A stretch of 64,000 bases of DNA from Cordilura impudica (lineage: Eukaryota; Arthropoda; Insecta; Diptera; Scathophagidae): NCBI GenBank assembly GCA_963682025.1, contig OY821518.1:123652800-123716799 (forward strand). The letters are read 5' to 3'. Below are positions 42,711 through 53,234 of the stretch, one piece after another. The notes beneath the pieces were generated by a model that saw only the letters and a list, made by a program, of their open reading frames with translations, was not told where the DNA came from and made no database searches. The stretch's first letter is position 1. Each line of letters starts with the position of its first letter. The translations under genes were made by a program, and so were the position numbers.

Positions 42711-43040
42711 GGTTCTCACCGTTTTGTCAAGCAAATCTTGTGAATTACTACGTCTGCAAATTTCATGAATAAACTTTACACGTGCCAATATACATTTGCA
42801 GTCAGACGGTAATGAAACGTAATATCAGGTTTGCTTTGGCTGACGGTGAGAGCCCAATTTAATGCAGCAACTAACGAACGGTAGCTTTGGTTCCCACGGT
42901 TTGTCAAGCAAAGCGTGGGACGTGCTGCGACTGCATAATTCATGGCTTGAACAACGTAAATAAACTTTACACGTGCCTATATGAATTGGCAGTCGGATTG
43001 AAATGCAATATCTGTTTTGTTTCGACTGACTGTGGGAAAC
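42711..43040. mobile_element. Two adjacent miniature inverted-end units
   Basis: Unit 1 (42711-42854, 144 bp) is bounded by GGTTCTCACCGT and ACGGTGAGAGCC; unit 2 (42889-43040, 152 bp) by GGTTCCCACGGT and ACTGTGGGAAAC. Each pair is an inverted repeat. The interiors are related to one another (GTCAAGCAAA, ATAAACTTTACACGTGCC). They are tandem MITE-like units or diverged copies of one small element. Confidence 0.7.
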
Positions 43041-43255
43041 AAATGAATGAACAATTTTTAGCATATGTATGTGTTTTAATTTTAGTTAATTTTTTATATA
43101 TGCATTTTTTGGCTTTTATTTACATTTGTTTTATATGCTTTTGTTGTAATTTGTATGCATTTTTTTTATTGCATTTTTATTTCATACAGTTAATTTTATT
43201 GATTTGATTTTATGATATATATAGCATAAGTTTATTAATAAAATTGCAATTATTA

Positions 43256-43741
43256 GCGATAATAAATAATTAGGGGACATATTTTCGCATTTTTATTTTA
43301 CAATATCTTCTAACTGATGGACATGTGGTGATTTTTTTTTTTTTTTTTTTGTTTTGTTTTATTAACTCTTCGATTTATCAGCTCCCAGAGGTTCTTGTAT
43401 GGCTGAGATCAAGAAAGCGATAATAAATAATTAGGGGACATATTTTCGCATTTTTATTTTACAATATCTTCTAACTGATGGACATGTGGTGATTTTTTTT
43501 TTTTTTTTTTTTGTTTTGTTTTATTAACTCTTCGATTTATCAGCTCCCAGAGGTTCTTGTATGGCTGAGATCAAGAAAGCGATAATAAATAATTAGGGGA
43601 CATATTTTCGCATTTTTATTTTACAATATCTTCTAACTGATGGACATGTGGTGATTTTTTTTTTTTTTTTTTTTTGTTTTGTTTTATTAACTCTTCGATT
43701 TATCAGCTCCCAGAGGTTCTTGTATGGCTGAGATCAAGAAA
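43256..43741 (+). repeat. Near-perfect triplication of a ~162-bp unit
   Basis: Units start at 43256, 43417 and 43579 with GCGATAATAAATAATTAGGG, and each ends with GGCTGAGATCAAGAAA. They differ mainly in the length of an internal poly-T run. After the third, the flank changes to TGTATATCAAGG. Recent tandem duplication, or an assembly artefact. Confidence 0.95.
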
Positions 43742-43754
43742 GCGTGTATATCAA

Positions 43755-44245
43755 GGTCGCTTAAACACTTGAAAATTAACGATTTGTGTGCTTCAATATC
43801 TTACGATCAATATCCGATGCTTCCATCTAAATTTTTTTAGAAAATGGGGAAGCATGCACCATTTCAAAATTTGTCTGTACTAAATGACGTTCACTATTCC
43901 CTTAATTAATTTCGGTTATGGTGCCTGGACCATCACAAGAGAAAGGACCTATGAAAAATAGATTAGTTTTCTCACATAAATAAATTTTTCCTTACTTCCA
44001 ACCATTATGGAACCCCGACATCCGACACACTTAATTCATGATATCAGAGCCAAATACATTAAATTTGGATTTTCGCTCAACAACTCTTTGGCTACTGCCC
44101 AGACCAATGCAGATACCATCTGGCAAAGCAATCCTTTTTTTTACCTTATTTATAAGTGGTTCCTTGGCTGGTATTCTGCCTAATAAACTTTCCTCTTTTC
44201 ATAGATTTCTGGCAATGTCTATTCCTAAATGTTGGTTTGCGTAAC
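43755..44245 (-). pseudogene. Tc1-like transposase fragment
   Basis: On the minus strand, GRIPAKEPLINKVKKRIALP (about 44190) and KSKFNVFGSD (about 44055) match the pre-catalytic and first Asp regions of Tc1 transposases. IVNVI and QILKWCMLPHF follow about 110 bp on, out of frame. The catalytic Asp positions are damaged. No ends seen. Confidence 0.6.
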
Positions 44246-45235
44246 TGGTAACTTCTACTACCATCTTCGGTGGGCAGAATTATACACAACTATATTAGAT
44301 ACAGCCCGCATGTAAATCAGAGCCATAATATTTACTTAGGTTCAGCATATTCTACAAAAATTCATTTGTATATTAAGTAGTACATTCCTGAGCGCATCGA
44401 ATATTTACATTCCATACGCGCCGCTTACATGCGATCATTAAGAGCATTATGATGAGGATAACGCAATCCATGTAAAATGTACTACAATGGTACTTGTATG
44501 TCTTATGTGTGTGTATGGCATTTTTATTAGAGGCACTTTGGCCACAGGCTTGATTTCAGCTTTAAGGCCTTTTGCTATAAAAGTTGAGTTCAATTTACCA
44601 GTCTATGCATTTTACGTACACACACTCAAACACTTAGTAAAAGCTGCTTTTAAGGGCAGTCTGTGCAGTTAGGTATAAATTTAATAGTTTTTTTTTTTTA
44701 AATAGCTTACAGTAATTGAAGCATCTCTTGCCACATGTGTCTACTCATCATCCTTAACATCGTTACTTTCAACATGATAAAAAGCAACACATCACAAAAT
44801 GGGTCTCTTCTTAAAATGCAAATATTAAAATTAAAATGTGTTGAAGTGTGATATTTTTGTTAGTGTTATTTTGGTTTTTTTTTTTTTTTATATACTTTTT
44901 TTTTTGCCATGTTGAGGTTGTGATTGTGAATGTTATTTTATAATTAAGCTTGACTTTCTGACCATTAACTCATATTCATATTTATCTGTATATTTGTTTG
45001 TTTAAATGCTCATTACATGTTATTTATTACAGGACTGTTTATACGAACATGACCAACTTGTTCTTGAATTATAAAAACTGAATATTTTTTTTGTATTTAG
45101 TTTGTCATAAAATATCTTAACTTTATTCGATATCAAAAATGTATGTGAAACAAAAACTATCAATATTTGATGATAATGGGAAAAGTCTAATATTTTATTT
45201 AATGAAAGTTAAATACAATTCAACTATCCGGAACA
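44246..45235. other. Unassigned stretch
   Basis: A 61-codon + frame at 44487-44672 shows no motif. Long T-runs at 44690-44900. Nothing assigned. Confidence 0.4.
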
Positions 45236-45560
45236 CGTTTATTCTCCAGCAGCGATATTTGTTTGTTTTTGTTTAACCACAGCCCCCTTATAAAGCTGAT
45301 CTTTACTTAAATCTATCAAAAACCAAAAATCTTGCGCAGGGAAAAAGTAAGCAACTTTACTAAATATCGTCAGGATCAGAGCATTCTTCGACCTAGTCCC
45401 CATGTCCGATATGAACTGTATCATATCTGCAGGCAAAAATTAAGTGCCAGTGCCACTCAAATTTGATTTATGCTTATTTTCTATATCCAATTAGTTGGAC
45501 CTATTTTCTTTACACTGAACTCATGGTGTGGGGTATCGTATAGTCGGTCTTACTGGTAAT
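45236..45560 (+). repeat. Repeat A fragment (A5), 3' half
   Basis: Contains GACCTAGTCCCCAT, CCGATATGAAC, ATCTGCAG and the GGTATCGTATAGTCGGTCTT end of repeat A, with a small deletion in the middle. Confidence 0.75.
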
Positions 45561-46934
45561 TAATATATTCATGTCAAAAATATAATAAAAATACTGATGT
45601 ATGTTTGAGGTGATATTAAAATATCACTCATAAGTGTACATCCTTCTATTTTACTAATAAATAAAATTTATGCTCCCTGAATACGTTACGTTATTAAAAA
45701 AATTGATTTAAAAAAAGGAGAAAAATTACAATTCTTTGAAGATTTTATTAATTCAGATTACTCCAGATTGATATATTGATTCCATTTCTTTAAAAATGAG
45801 ATGAGAAGTCATCAATGGTTCACGAGTTATAGCTGAAGAACTGAACAGAGAAACACCGTGATAAAAATTTGTGAAAGATAATATATAAATAACATTCTCA
45901 TCAAATTGCGCTTTATTTATGTTCGCAATTCTTAAATATAATTTGAGGTTTTCTAAACTTCATTGAATTTAAATTAATATTTTCTTATCCTGAAATGCTA
46001 TTAATGTCTCCTCAATCGCAATATTTTTTTTAATTTCGGTTGATTTTTTAAATGCAAACATATCTGTTTTCTGAATTTCAATTTGTGCTTAAAGAATTGT
46101 GCTTAAAGAATTGAAAATGTTGACATTCATGTTAAAATAGAAATAACGATTGCAAAGCTAATTAGAACAAAAATTGCGGTGCCATCTACTGTGGCATAGC
46201 AACACTGAGCAAAATGTTTGTTTGGTAATACAAAAGAAATGTATTTTCCCTAAAACAAAATACATATTGGAGAATTTTATATAAATAAAATATTATACCG
46301 ATTTATTTATAATATGGCGGTTATTATGAATATACACGTATAGCATATATGTACTTATATTATTTTTTTATTTAATATATGTAAATATTACACATAAAAA
46401 ATACAACATCAAAAATTATTTTCGTGCTTTTCTTTAAATAAATTAATACATAAAATTTTGTTTGGTAAGTTACCATTGCTTGTTTTTATTAACAACTAGG
46501 TATTTTAACATTATTTACTTTAGGTGTTGGTGTATTTTTACTCCCTTTATTTGGTGAATCATTCTCACTAAAAATGATCACCCTAGCTGTCCTATTGAGG
46601 CCGTGATCATGACAAGAACAAAATAGAAAACCATATTTTTTCAAGACTTTTTTTAGTTCTTCATTCCGATCTCGGGCCCTCTTCAACCGATTTGGACGAT
46701 TTTAAACAGCAAACTTCTCAAAAAGTCATTGAATCATTTTTTATGCAAACAAGCGCCCTAGCTACCCGATTGAAGTTGTCATCGTGATTTCCACAGACGG
46801 ACAGACGGACATCGCTATATCAACTCCGTTTGTTATAAGGATCACAAATATATATATTTTATGGGGTTCAGAATTTTTTTTTCTAATTATTATAAACGGA
46901 ATGACAAATTTATATATACCCTCTGCACACTGGG
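45561..46934. other. Unassigned; composite repeat at the right side
   Basis: 45561-46480 shows nothing recognisable. 46490-46930 holds two similar CCTAGCT(G/A)(T/C)CC...GATTGAAGTTGTCATCGTG-like segments and an ACAGACGGACATCGCTATAT block, a second common noncoding repeat also seen at 21125-21200. The 65-codon minus frame (46489-46686) lies in this repeat. Confidence 0.4.
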
Positions 46935-47225
46935 GTGGAGGAAATAACAAAAATATTGCACAGATTTTTCTCAAATTTGGTTTGTATATATTTTTTCAAA
47001 ATATAAGTGACTTTACCAAATATGGTCAGGATCGGTTAATTTTTAGACCTAGTCCCCATATAAATGTAGGACCTGATATGAACTTTTTCATACCTGTAGC
47101 CAAAAAAATTAATATCAATGCCACTCAAATTTGGTTTATGCCTGTTTTCTATATCCAATTAGTTGGACCGAGGAGATGGGGTCTCTAAACCATATTATAG
47201 GGTATCGTATAGTCGGTCTAGATCG
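46935..47225 (+). repeat. Repeat A fragment (A6), 3' part
   Basis: From AAAAATATTGCACAGATTTT through GACCTAGTCCCCATATAAAT to GGTATCGTATAGTCGGTCTA. A LINE tail follows directly at 47226. Confidence 0.8.
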
Positions 47226-47583
47226 ACCGACCAGAAAGATCAAGCTCTCAATTCCGATTCACCAGAATAGGTATAACCGAGAAAATCGACAGTTGGATTA
47301 AAGGAGAATCATCATTCGAATGGACAAGTATACTCAAAAAAATTTTTGCATCGAAGTGAAAAAAAGGAGCAAGGATGCCCTAATATTGAACAGATCTAGT
47401 CTAAGACTTCTATGTGGGGCACTATGCATGCAAATACATCCTATACAAAATGCATTGACTGAAAATGAAACGTGCAGATACTGCATGGAGAATGATGAAA
47501 CCATGGAACATATACTGGGAAAAATTAAAAATCCTTTCTACAAAAATAATGTTTTTCGTGTTATGAAGTATGATATTTCTTGA
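47226..47583 (+). pseudogene. LINE C-terminal fragment with zinc-finger-like motif
   Basis: The frame 47320-47583 reads SLRLLCGALCM, then ENETCRYCMENDETMEHILG. This resembles the CxxC...H segment at the end of R1/I-type LINE ORF2 (compare 55350-55460). Only about 85 codons remain, with no reverse transcriptase. It lies between repeat A6 and the Copia LTR. Confidence 0.55.
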
Positions 47584-47646
47584 ATAGCAACAACTGTAAA
47601 AATAATAATACTTAGTATTCTTATGTTGTTTATTATGAAAATTAAC

Positions 47647-47824
47647 TGCAGAGAAAAAGACTTTCTTTCTATGGTATAGATAAATTGTGAATGAAATTTT
47701 ATTTTTTCTATTTGACAAAAAACGAATATACAAATCAATGCATATGTGTCTTTAAAAACTGAAACAAGTCTTTTATTACAAAGTATGAATGAATAAATAT
47801 GTAAACAAATTGATTCTCAACACA
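47647..47824 (-). repeat. Copia 3' LTR
   Basis: About 178 bp, matching 52784-52979. On the + strand it runs TGCAGAGAAAAAGACTT to GATTCTCAACACA. It is flanked on the left by TTAAC (47642-47646), a near match to ATAAC right of the other LTR, consistent with a 5-bp target duplication with one change. Confidence 0.85.
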
Positions 47825-48154
47825 TCCAGTTTTGTTTAAATAATTATTCATCTATTTACATTAATTAATATTTAGTAATTTCTTTATTTTATTAAATTGT
47901 TGCTTTAAGAGCGGCTTTGTAAAAATATCAGCCGATTGTTCTGTTGTTGGAACATAATTACGTTAAAAAACTTTATTTTCATATACCTCACGGATGAAAT
48001 GGAACTTTAGCTCAATATGCTTGTTTCGTTTGTGAAACTGTGGATTCTTAACAAGCTTTATGGCACTTTGGTTATCCAAACATAAAATGGCAAGTTGAAG
48101 GTTGTCACCATTAAAATCTTTTAACAACCGTTGCACCCAAATTAGCTCCTTAAC

Positions 48155-48376
48155 TCATTCACAGGCTGCCATGTATAACGCTTCGGTAGTAGAGAGCGCT
48201 ATTGTCTGCTGCTTTCTTGACGACCATGAAATCGGACCTTCCGATAACATTGTAACAAAACCACCAGTTGAATGTCTATTTTCAGTATCCCCAACATAAT
48301 CTGAATCTGAACAACAAATTAAAGATAAGTTGTTAGATTTTGAAAATTCAAGTCCTTGACCAATAGTTCCGCACAA
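48155..48376 (-). pseudogene. Copia RNase H domain fragment
   Basis: The frame contains CCSDSDYVGDTENRHSTGG, the usual Copia RNase H block with acidic residues, then ISWSSRKQQTIALSTTEA with the conserved Glu. It is separated from the reverse transcriptase by the Helitron-like insertion at 48380-48740, and ends before the LTR with no clear stop context. Confidence 0.85.
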
Positions 48377-48379
48377 ATC

Positions 48380-48740
48380 TATAATATTAATAGGCTATGC
48401 GACTTCTTGTGACCGATGATTTGTTTTACCGTTTTATCCCGATTTTGACCAAACGTATATTATTTGAAAGGTATTTCTTTTTAGCCATTTTGCAGATTTA
48501 GAGATTTTTAAATTTTTTGCCTTATTTTGAGTAAATTGCATTTAAAGTTGCTACTAACACATACATTAAATTATACAATGCTATGTGCGTGCTTATTAAA
48601 CTTGTTAATGTGGTTTGCTTTTTTGTGTTGATTTCTAAATTGGCTATAATTTATTAGCATACCTTTAGGGGTCTTTATTTAATGAAAAAATAAAATTTCC
48701 TAGAATTTGCGCTCGAATTTCGAGGGCTGGAATCTGCTAG
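48380..48740 (+). mobile_element. Short Helitron-like element, family C copy 2 (inside Copia)
   Basis: Starts near ATATTAATAGGCTATGCGAC and ends GGGCTGGAATCTG-CTAG (48737-48740) followed by T. It interrupts the Copia pol region between the reverse-transcriptase connection and RNase H. Its sequence matches 42274-42645 reversed, and its ends match 53003-53234. Confidence 0.65.
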
Positions 48741-48756
48741 TATTTAAAAATAGGCT

Positions 48757-49576
48757 TCATTTCAGCAACATGTTCAACTTTAAAGGAATCCATAAAACGA
48801 CTTGCATATGAAACAGCAAATGCAATATAATAGATCCAATTGTTTCTCGATAGGGAAACTTGACATTATGTGAATCGATATTTGATGCTTTAACATTTTC
48901 AGCAGATGTATTTACTATTCTAGTATCTTGCATATTAAACTTTTGAAGCACTTTCTTTACATATGCACTTTGACGAACACATATCTTGTTCTGTTGTTGT
49001 ATTATCTCCATTCCTATATAGAAGAGCGAACCAAATACTTTAACGTCAAACTCGCACCTCAAACATTTTATAAACTGTTCAGCTACATCTTTTGATTCTG
49101 CAGCAATTATCATCAATGTATATAGCCAGTGTGATTTTCTTCTTTTTAATTTCCCCAGTAGAGACACAAGAATCTGCATTGCTTACCTTAAAATTAAACT
49201 TCTTCAGAATTTCTGTGAACCTTTTGTTGCAACATCTGGATGCCTGCTTAAGTCCATAGAGACTCCTATAAAGTTTGCAGACTTGATCACTACCATCGTC
49301 ATATCCGATGGGTTGATGCATATATATATCTTCCTCTAGTTGGCCATACAAGAAAGCTGTTATATATCAAATTGGGTGAGAAAATAAAATAAAGATGCAC
49401 TCAAGGCTAAAATTGTTCGAATAGAAGTAAATTTTGCTACTGGACTAAAAGTCTTCTCGTAATCTATTCCTTGCTTTTGGTTAAAACCTCGTATAGCTAA
49501 CCGCGCTTTAAATCGTTCAATATCACCATTTTGGTTTCTTTTGATTTTGTATACCCACTTGTTAGATATTGCTGTT
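48757..49576 (-). pseudogene. Copia reverse transcriptase
   Basis: From 49560 down: NKWVYKIKRNQNG, RFKARLAIRGFNQKQGIDYE and FSPVAKFTSIRTILAL give the RT N-terminal blocks. A damaged TAFLYG region with a stop precedes LEEDIYMHQPIGY, then YRSLYGLKQASRCC (49260). The active-site block reads LAIYIDDNCC (about 49110), keeping the Asp pair. After a frameshift come DVKVFGSLFYIGMEI and ICVRQSAYVKKVLQKFNM. Stops and frameshifts are several. Upstream it is cut by the repeat A copy. Confidence 0.88.
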
Positions 49577-50335
49577 TATACCCTATGCCACTATGTGGTT
49601 TGGGTATAATGACTTTGTGCTGCTGTTTGTAACAACCAAAAATATTTGACCTAGACCCATCTTTAATTATACCGATCGAATCAGAATCACTTTCTGAGTT
49701 GATTTAACAATGTCCGTCCGTCCGTCCGTCCGTCCGTCTGTGTGTCCATGTAAACCTTGTAATCAAACTGCAGGTCGCAAATATTTTGATGAAATTTGGT
49801 ATATAAGCTTTTATCGGCCATGGGTGAGAATCGGTCCATGTTCAGACCTAGCCCCCATACAAATTACCCATATGAAATCGACATAAATTGCCATAAGATC
49901 CAAATTGTCATATAGATCTTACTCAAATTGGGTTTGTATGCGTTCATTACATCCATTAATGAGTAGTCCAAAAATGATCCCTTTGACCCCATATAGAGCT
50001 GCTTCCCGATCTTCACTTAAATCTATTTAAAAACAAAAATATTGCACTGATTCTTCTCAAATTTTGTTTGTATATATTTTTGCATAATACAAGAGACTTT
50101 ACCAAACATGATCAGGATCGGTCCATTTTTGGACCTAGTCCCTATATAGATATAGCATCCGATATGAACTTTTTCATATCTGCAGCCAAAAAAAATTAAT
50201 AAAAATCCCACTCAAATTTGGTTTTTGCTTATTTTCTATGTCCAGTTAGTTGGGTCTAAGAGAAAGGGTTTCTAAACGCATGGTATAGGGTATCGTATAG
50301 TCGGTCTAGACCGACTATAATCTTCTTACTTGTTT
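49577..50335 (+). repeat. Dispersed repeat A, copy A7, inserted in Copia pol
   Basis: Near full length: TATACCCTATGCCACTATG start, (TCCG)n at 49712-49737, and the complete GTCGGTCTAGACCGAC end with TCTTACTTGTTTT. It separates the integrase C-terminal region from the reverse transcriptase, so repeat A moved after Copia inserted. Confidence 0.9.
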
Positions 50336-50484
50336 TCCTTTAGGCAGCCAAGTTCCAAATTTCATTAGCCATAAGAGATTTATACTGTTCATCCATGGCT
50401 TGCTTTCACTGCAACCTTAGATTACTATTTACTGCTTCTTGGTAGTTCTGAGGTTCATCATAATCGGCCATTATTGCACAATTT

Positions 50485-51770
50485 CTAATATTCTGAATCG
50501 GACTCTTCTTTCTTGTACCGACTACCTTGTACTTCATGATCATTGTCTCTAACTGTATTTTGTTCTTCTAAGTCGTTTTGAGCATACTCAAATTCCTCTG
50601 TAGACTCAATTTCTAATGTAGGTTTTTCCATAGATTTATTCTCCCACACAATGTCATGGTTAGTACAATCCATGAAATTCTCTCGCACTATAATCTCCTT
50701 TTCAGATTCTCTAATAATAACATTTCGTGAAATTTCTAACTGTTTTTCAAGGGTATCCAAATTCGAAAACCTTTACAGTTTTCTTGATATCCAACGAAAA
50801 CATCTTTCTTGGACTTTGGATCCAATTTTCTACGTTTTTCTTGTGGAACATGAACACATGCATCTGAACCAAAAACATAGAAATATTGGGAGTTTTTCCA
50901 AACCCCAACTCAAAAGGACTTTTGTCTTTCTGTGGACCCTTTCCTGTTCTATTTGATGTAAATACGACACAATTAACTGCCTCTCCCCAGTAATTAATAT
51001 TAAGATTCTTATTGTGTATCATAGATCTAGTTGCTTCTACCAAAGTTCATGTCTCTTTTGGTTCTACCGTTATGTTCCGGTGTATATGGTGTAGATTTTT
51101 GCTGTATAACTTTGAATTTACGTAAAATATTACATACCTCTTTATTAGCGTATGCCGAGCCATTGTGTGACCGTAATATTTTAATCTTCACGCCTGTATC
51201 TGCTTCCACTTGATCAAAATATTTTGATATTACTTGCGGTACATCGGATTTGGCTTTGATGAAGTAAACATAACGATAGTTTGAAGAGTCATCTCGAAAA
51301 AAAACCATAAAACGAGATTCACCAAACGATTTTTCTTGCATCGGTCCATAAAGATCAGTATGCACCAGGCTTCCGACTTCTTTGGCTCTGTTTAGACTTT
51401 CAGCAAATGGCATTCTGTATTGCCTAACCATTACACACCCTTCACAAAAGAAATCATCATCTGAATATTCAATATTGTGCCGCATCAACATATCTTTTAT
51501 GTGATCTTTGCCTTGCTGGAACATTCTTTCATAACATAGTTGCAAAGAACTGCCTTTTACTGCACCATTTGTTTTAACTTCTACTTCTTGAACTTTTAGC
51601 AGCAACTTAAAGAGTCTTAAATTTTCTCTTATTCCCTTAGGATAAATTTTACCTTCACGTTTAAATACGCATCCGTTTGATTCGGCTTCCATAGTATACC
51701 CTTTATCCAGACATGCATTTGTAGAAAAAAGATTAAGTTTGATTTGCGGTACATAAAGAACGTTAGACAT
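50485..51770 (-). pseudogene. Copia GAG-pre-integrase and integrase
   Basis: The frame 51770-51027 begins MSNVLYVPQIKLNLFS (the end of the protease-to-integrase linker), then a GAG-pre-integrase zinc region ending CEGCVM. The integrase core has the first Asp in SLVHTDLYGPM (about 51360). The second catalytic Asp, expected in the LRSDNG-type block, is His here (LRSHNG, about 51165). The expected Glu after the QNG block is replaced by Lys. After a frameshift, 51043-50747 continues with TRSMIHNKNL, YWGEAVNC and PFELGFGKTP. The linker frame 50760-50485 is acidic, without domains. Loss of two catalytic residues means no integrase activity. Confidence 0.88.
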
Positions 51771-52660
51771 ATATTTTCTATTCCAGACCTTACCATCAAT
51801 TGCGTTTACATAAACAGCACCATTTCCAACTCTTGCACTGTTTGGGGTGTCAAAGTGAACATAATTTTGAAACCATTCTTTTTTGCTTTACATGTGATCA
51901 AATGCACCACAATCAGCATACCATGCATTTTCTTCTGAAGAAGCTACGAATTAATGCTCTCCGACAAAAGCATCGCCTCCAATGCCCGAATTTATTGCAG
52001 ATGAAACATTTACCTTTAAAATTCTTGTTACCATTTTTATTTTGTGGACTATTTGTGAAATTTTTCTTAAAATTTCTTTTTGCTACAAAGGCTTCGGTCT
52101 TCGAGGGTTGAATTCCTAATCTGGATTGCTCCATACACAATCCTGATGTTAAATTTTTTGAGTTCGTTCCTCTTGAGCCGTAGCTTCCCATGATGCAAAG
52201 AAATGTTTGAAATCTTCCGGCAACGTCATCAAAATCTTGGTTATAAGCAAATTATTTGAAATTTTCTCACCAAGATCTTTAAGCTGCTTTGCCATCTTCT
52301 GTAATTTAGAAATGTGTACAGAAATTGCGTCTTCAGAAACTTTTCATATTGGAAAAATTGTTGTTGAAGCAAATGTATCGACGTCTCAGATTTCTGTTCG
52401 TATATGCATACGAGAACAGACCACATAGCTGCCGCTGAATCACAACTTAGTACATGCAACATTGGCTCCTCATCCATGGATAACACCAGAGTTTTTTGAG
52501 CTTTGGCGTATGCAAAATGCCAGCTATTTAAATCATCACCAGCTTCCTCAGGCTTTTCACGAACTCCATTTACAATATTCCAAAGGTTACTAGCATGTAG
52601 TATCAGCTTTACCTGGAATTTGCACAGGGTCCATCCTTCTAAACCTTCCAATTTGATGAT
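51771..52660 (-). pseudogene. Copia Gag with zinc knuckle
   Basis: The frame 52651-52241 covers the Gag N-terminal part, including LEGWTLCKFQVKLIL and AAAMWSVL. 52191-51913 continues after a frameshift with a Lys/Asn-rich stretch and the knuckle CFICNKFGHWRRCF (the expected CX2CX4HX4C, with spacing slightly altered). The protease Asp motif should follow at 51913-51780 but is degraded. The start lies at about 52660, close to the primer site. Confidence 0.8.
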
Positions 52661-52768
52661 CTAGAATTCCTCCATTAGCCTATTTGTAGCAATCACATGT
52701 TCCAGAAAACAATGTAAATCCACGAAAATAATTAACAGCCAATAAATTAATTATTTAGTTATGGTTTC

Positions 52769-52785
52769 GGGCCCATAACCTGTTA
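52769..52785 (-). promoter_or_regulatory. Copia primer binding site (tRNA-iMet internal)
   Basis: On the minus strand, immediately inside the 5' LTR, TAACAGGTTATGGGCCC is complementary to the anticodon region of initiator tRNA-Met, not to its 3' end. This half-tRNA priming is a known trait of Drosophila Copia. Confidence 0.75.
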
Positions 52786-52979
52786 GCAGAGAAAAAGACT
52801 TGTTTTCTATGGTATAGATAAATTGTGAATGAATTTTTATTTTTTCTATTTAACTAAAAACTAAAATACAAATCAATGCGTATGTGTCTATAAAAACAGA
52901 AACATAACAATTGTTTTATTACAAGGTATGAGTGAATAAATATATTATATAAATATAATATACAGATTGATTCTCATCA
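52784..52979 (-). repeat. Copia 5' LTR
   Basis: About 196 bp, with the same landmarks as 47647-47824 (AGAGAAAAAGACTT, TATGGTATAGATAAATTGTG, AATAAATAT, GATTCTCATCA). It is longer by a TATTATATAAATATAATATA insertion. ATAAC follows at 52980-52984. Confidence 0.85.
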
Positions 52980-53002
52980 ATAACCAAAAATATGCATCTT
53001 TA

Positions 53003-53234
53003 ATATTAATAGGCAAGGCGATTTCTTGTGACCGATGTAAGTTTCACAGATTTTCATCATCTGGAATATTTTTTTGGAGTTATGATCGTTTAAAGTTGCT
53101 ACTAATGCCTGGTTTTCACTATGTCATATAAGCTGACAACAAACGATTGCCTCAACTGTCATCTCGTAATTTTCTATTCATTACGTATTCATTACATCTT
53201 ATAATCGAACAAAAAATCCGCTGGAATCTGCTAG
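53003..53234 (+). mobile_element. Short Helitron-like element, family C copy 3
   Basis: Begins AATATTAATAGGCAAGGCGA and ends CCGCTGGAATCTG-CTAG (53231-53234) followed by T, the same ends as copy 2. The interior is different and shorter. It lies just outside the Copia target duplication. Confidence 0.55.

Larger units (their letters stand above)
47647..52979 (-). mobile_element. Copia-lineage LTR retrotransposon, inactivated
   Basis: The order on the minus strand is 5' LTR (52979-52784), primer site (52785-52769), Gag with zinc knuckle, protease region, GAG-pre-integrase and integrase, reverse transcriptase, RNase H, 3' LTR. Integrase before reverse transcriptase marks the Ty1/Copia group. 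The primer site is complementary to an internal segment of initiator tRNA-Met, as in Drosophila Copia. Frameshifts, stops, catalytic substitutions, a repeat A copy (49577-50335) in pol and a Helitron-like copy (48380-48740) before RNase H make it inactive. The LTRs differ by indels, so the insertion is not recent. The total length is about 5.3 kb, of which about 1.1 kb is nested insertion. Confidence 0.92.

Noticed and set aside
46489..46686. 65-codon minus frame with Cys and His residues as a zinc-finger gene
   Set aside because: It lies in a dispersed noncoding repeat with CCCTAGCT blocks also present just to the right; there is no regular CxxC spacing.
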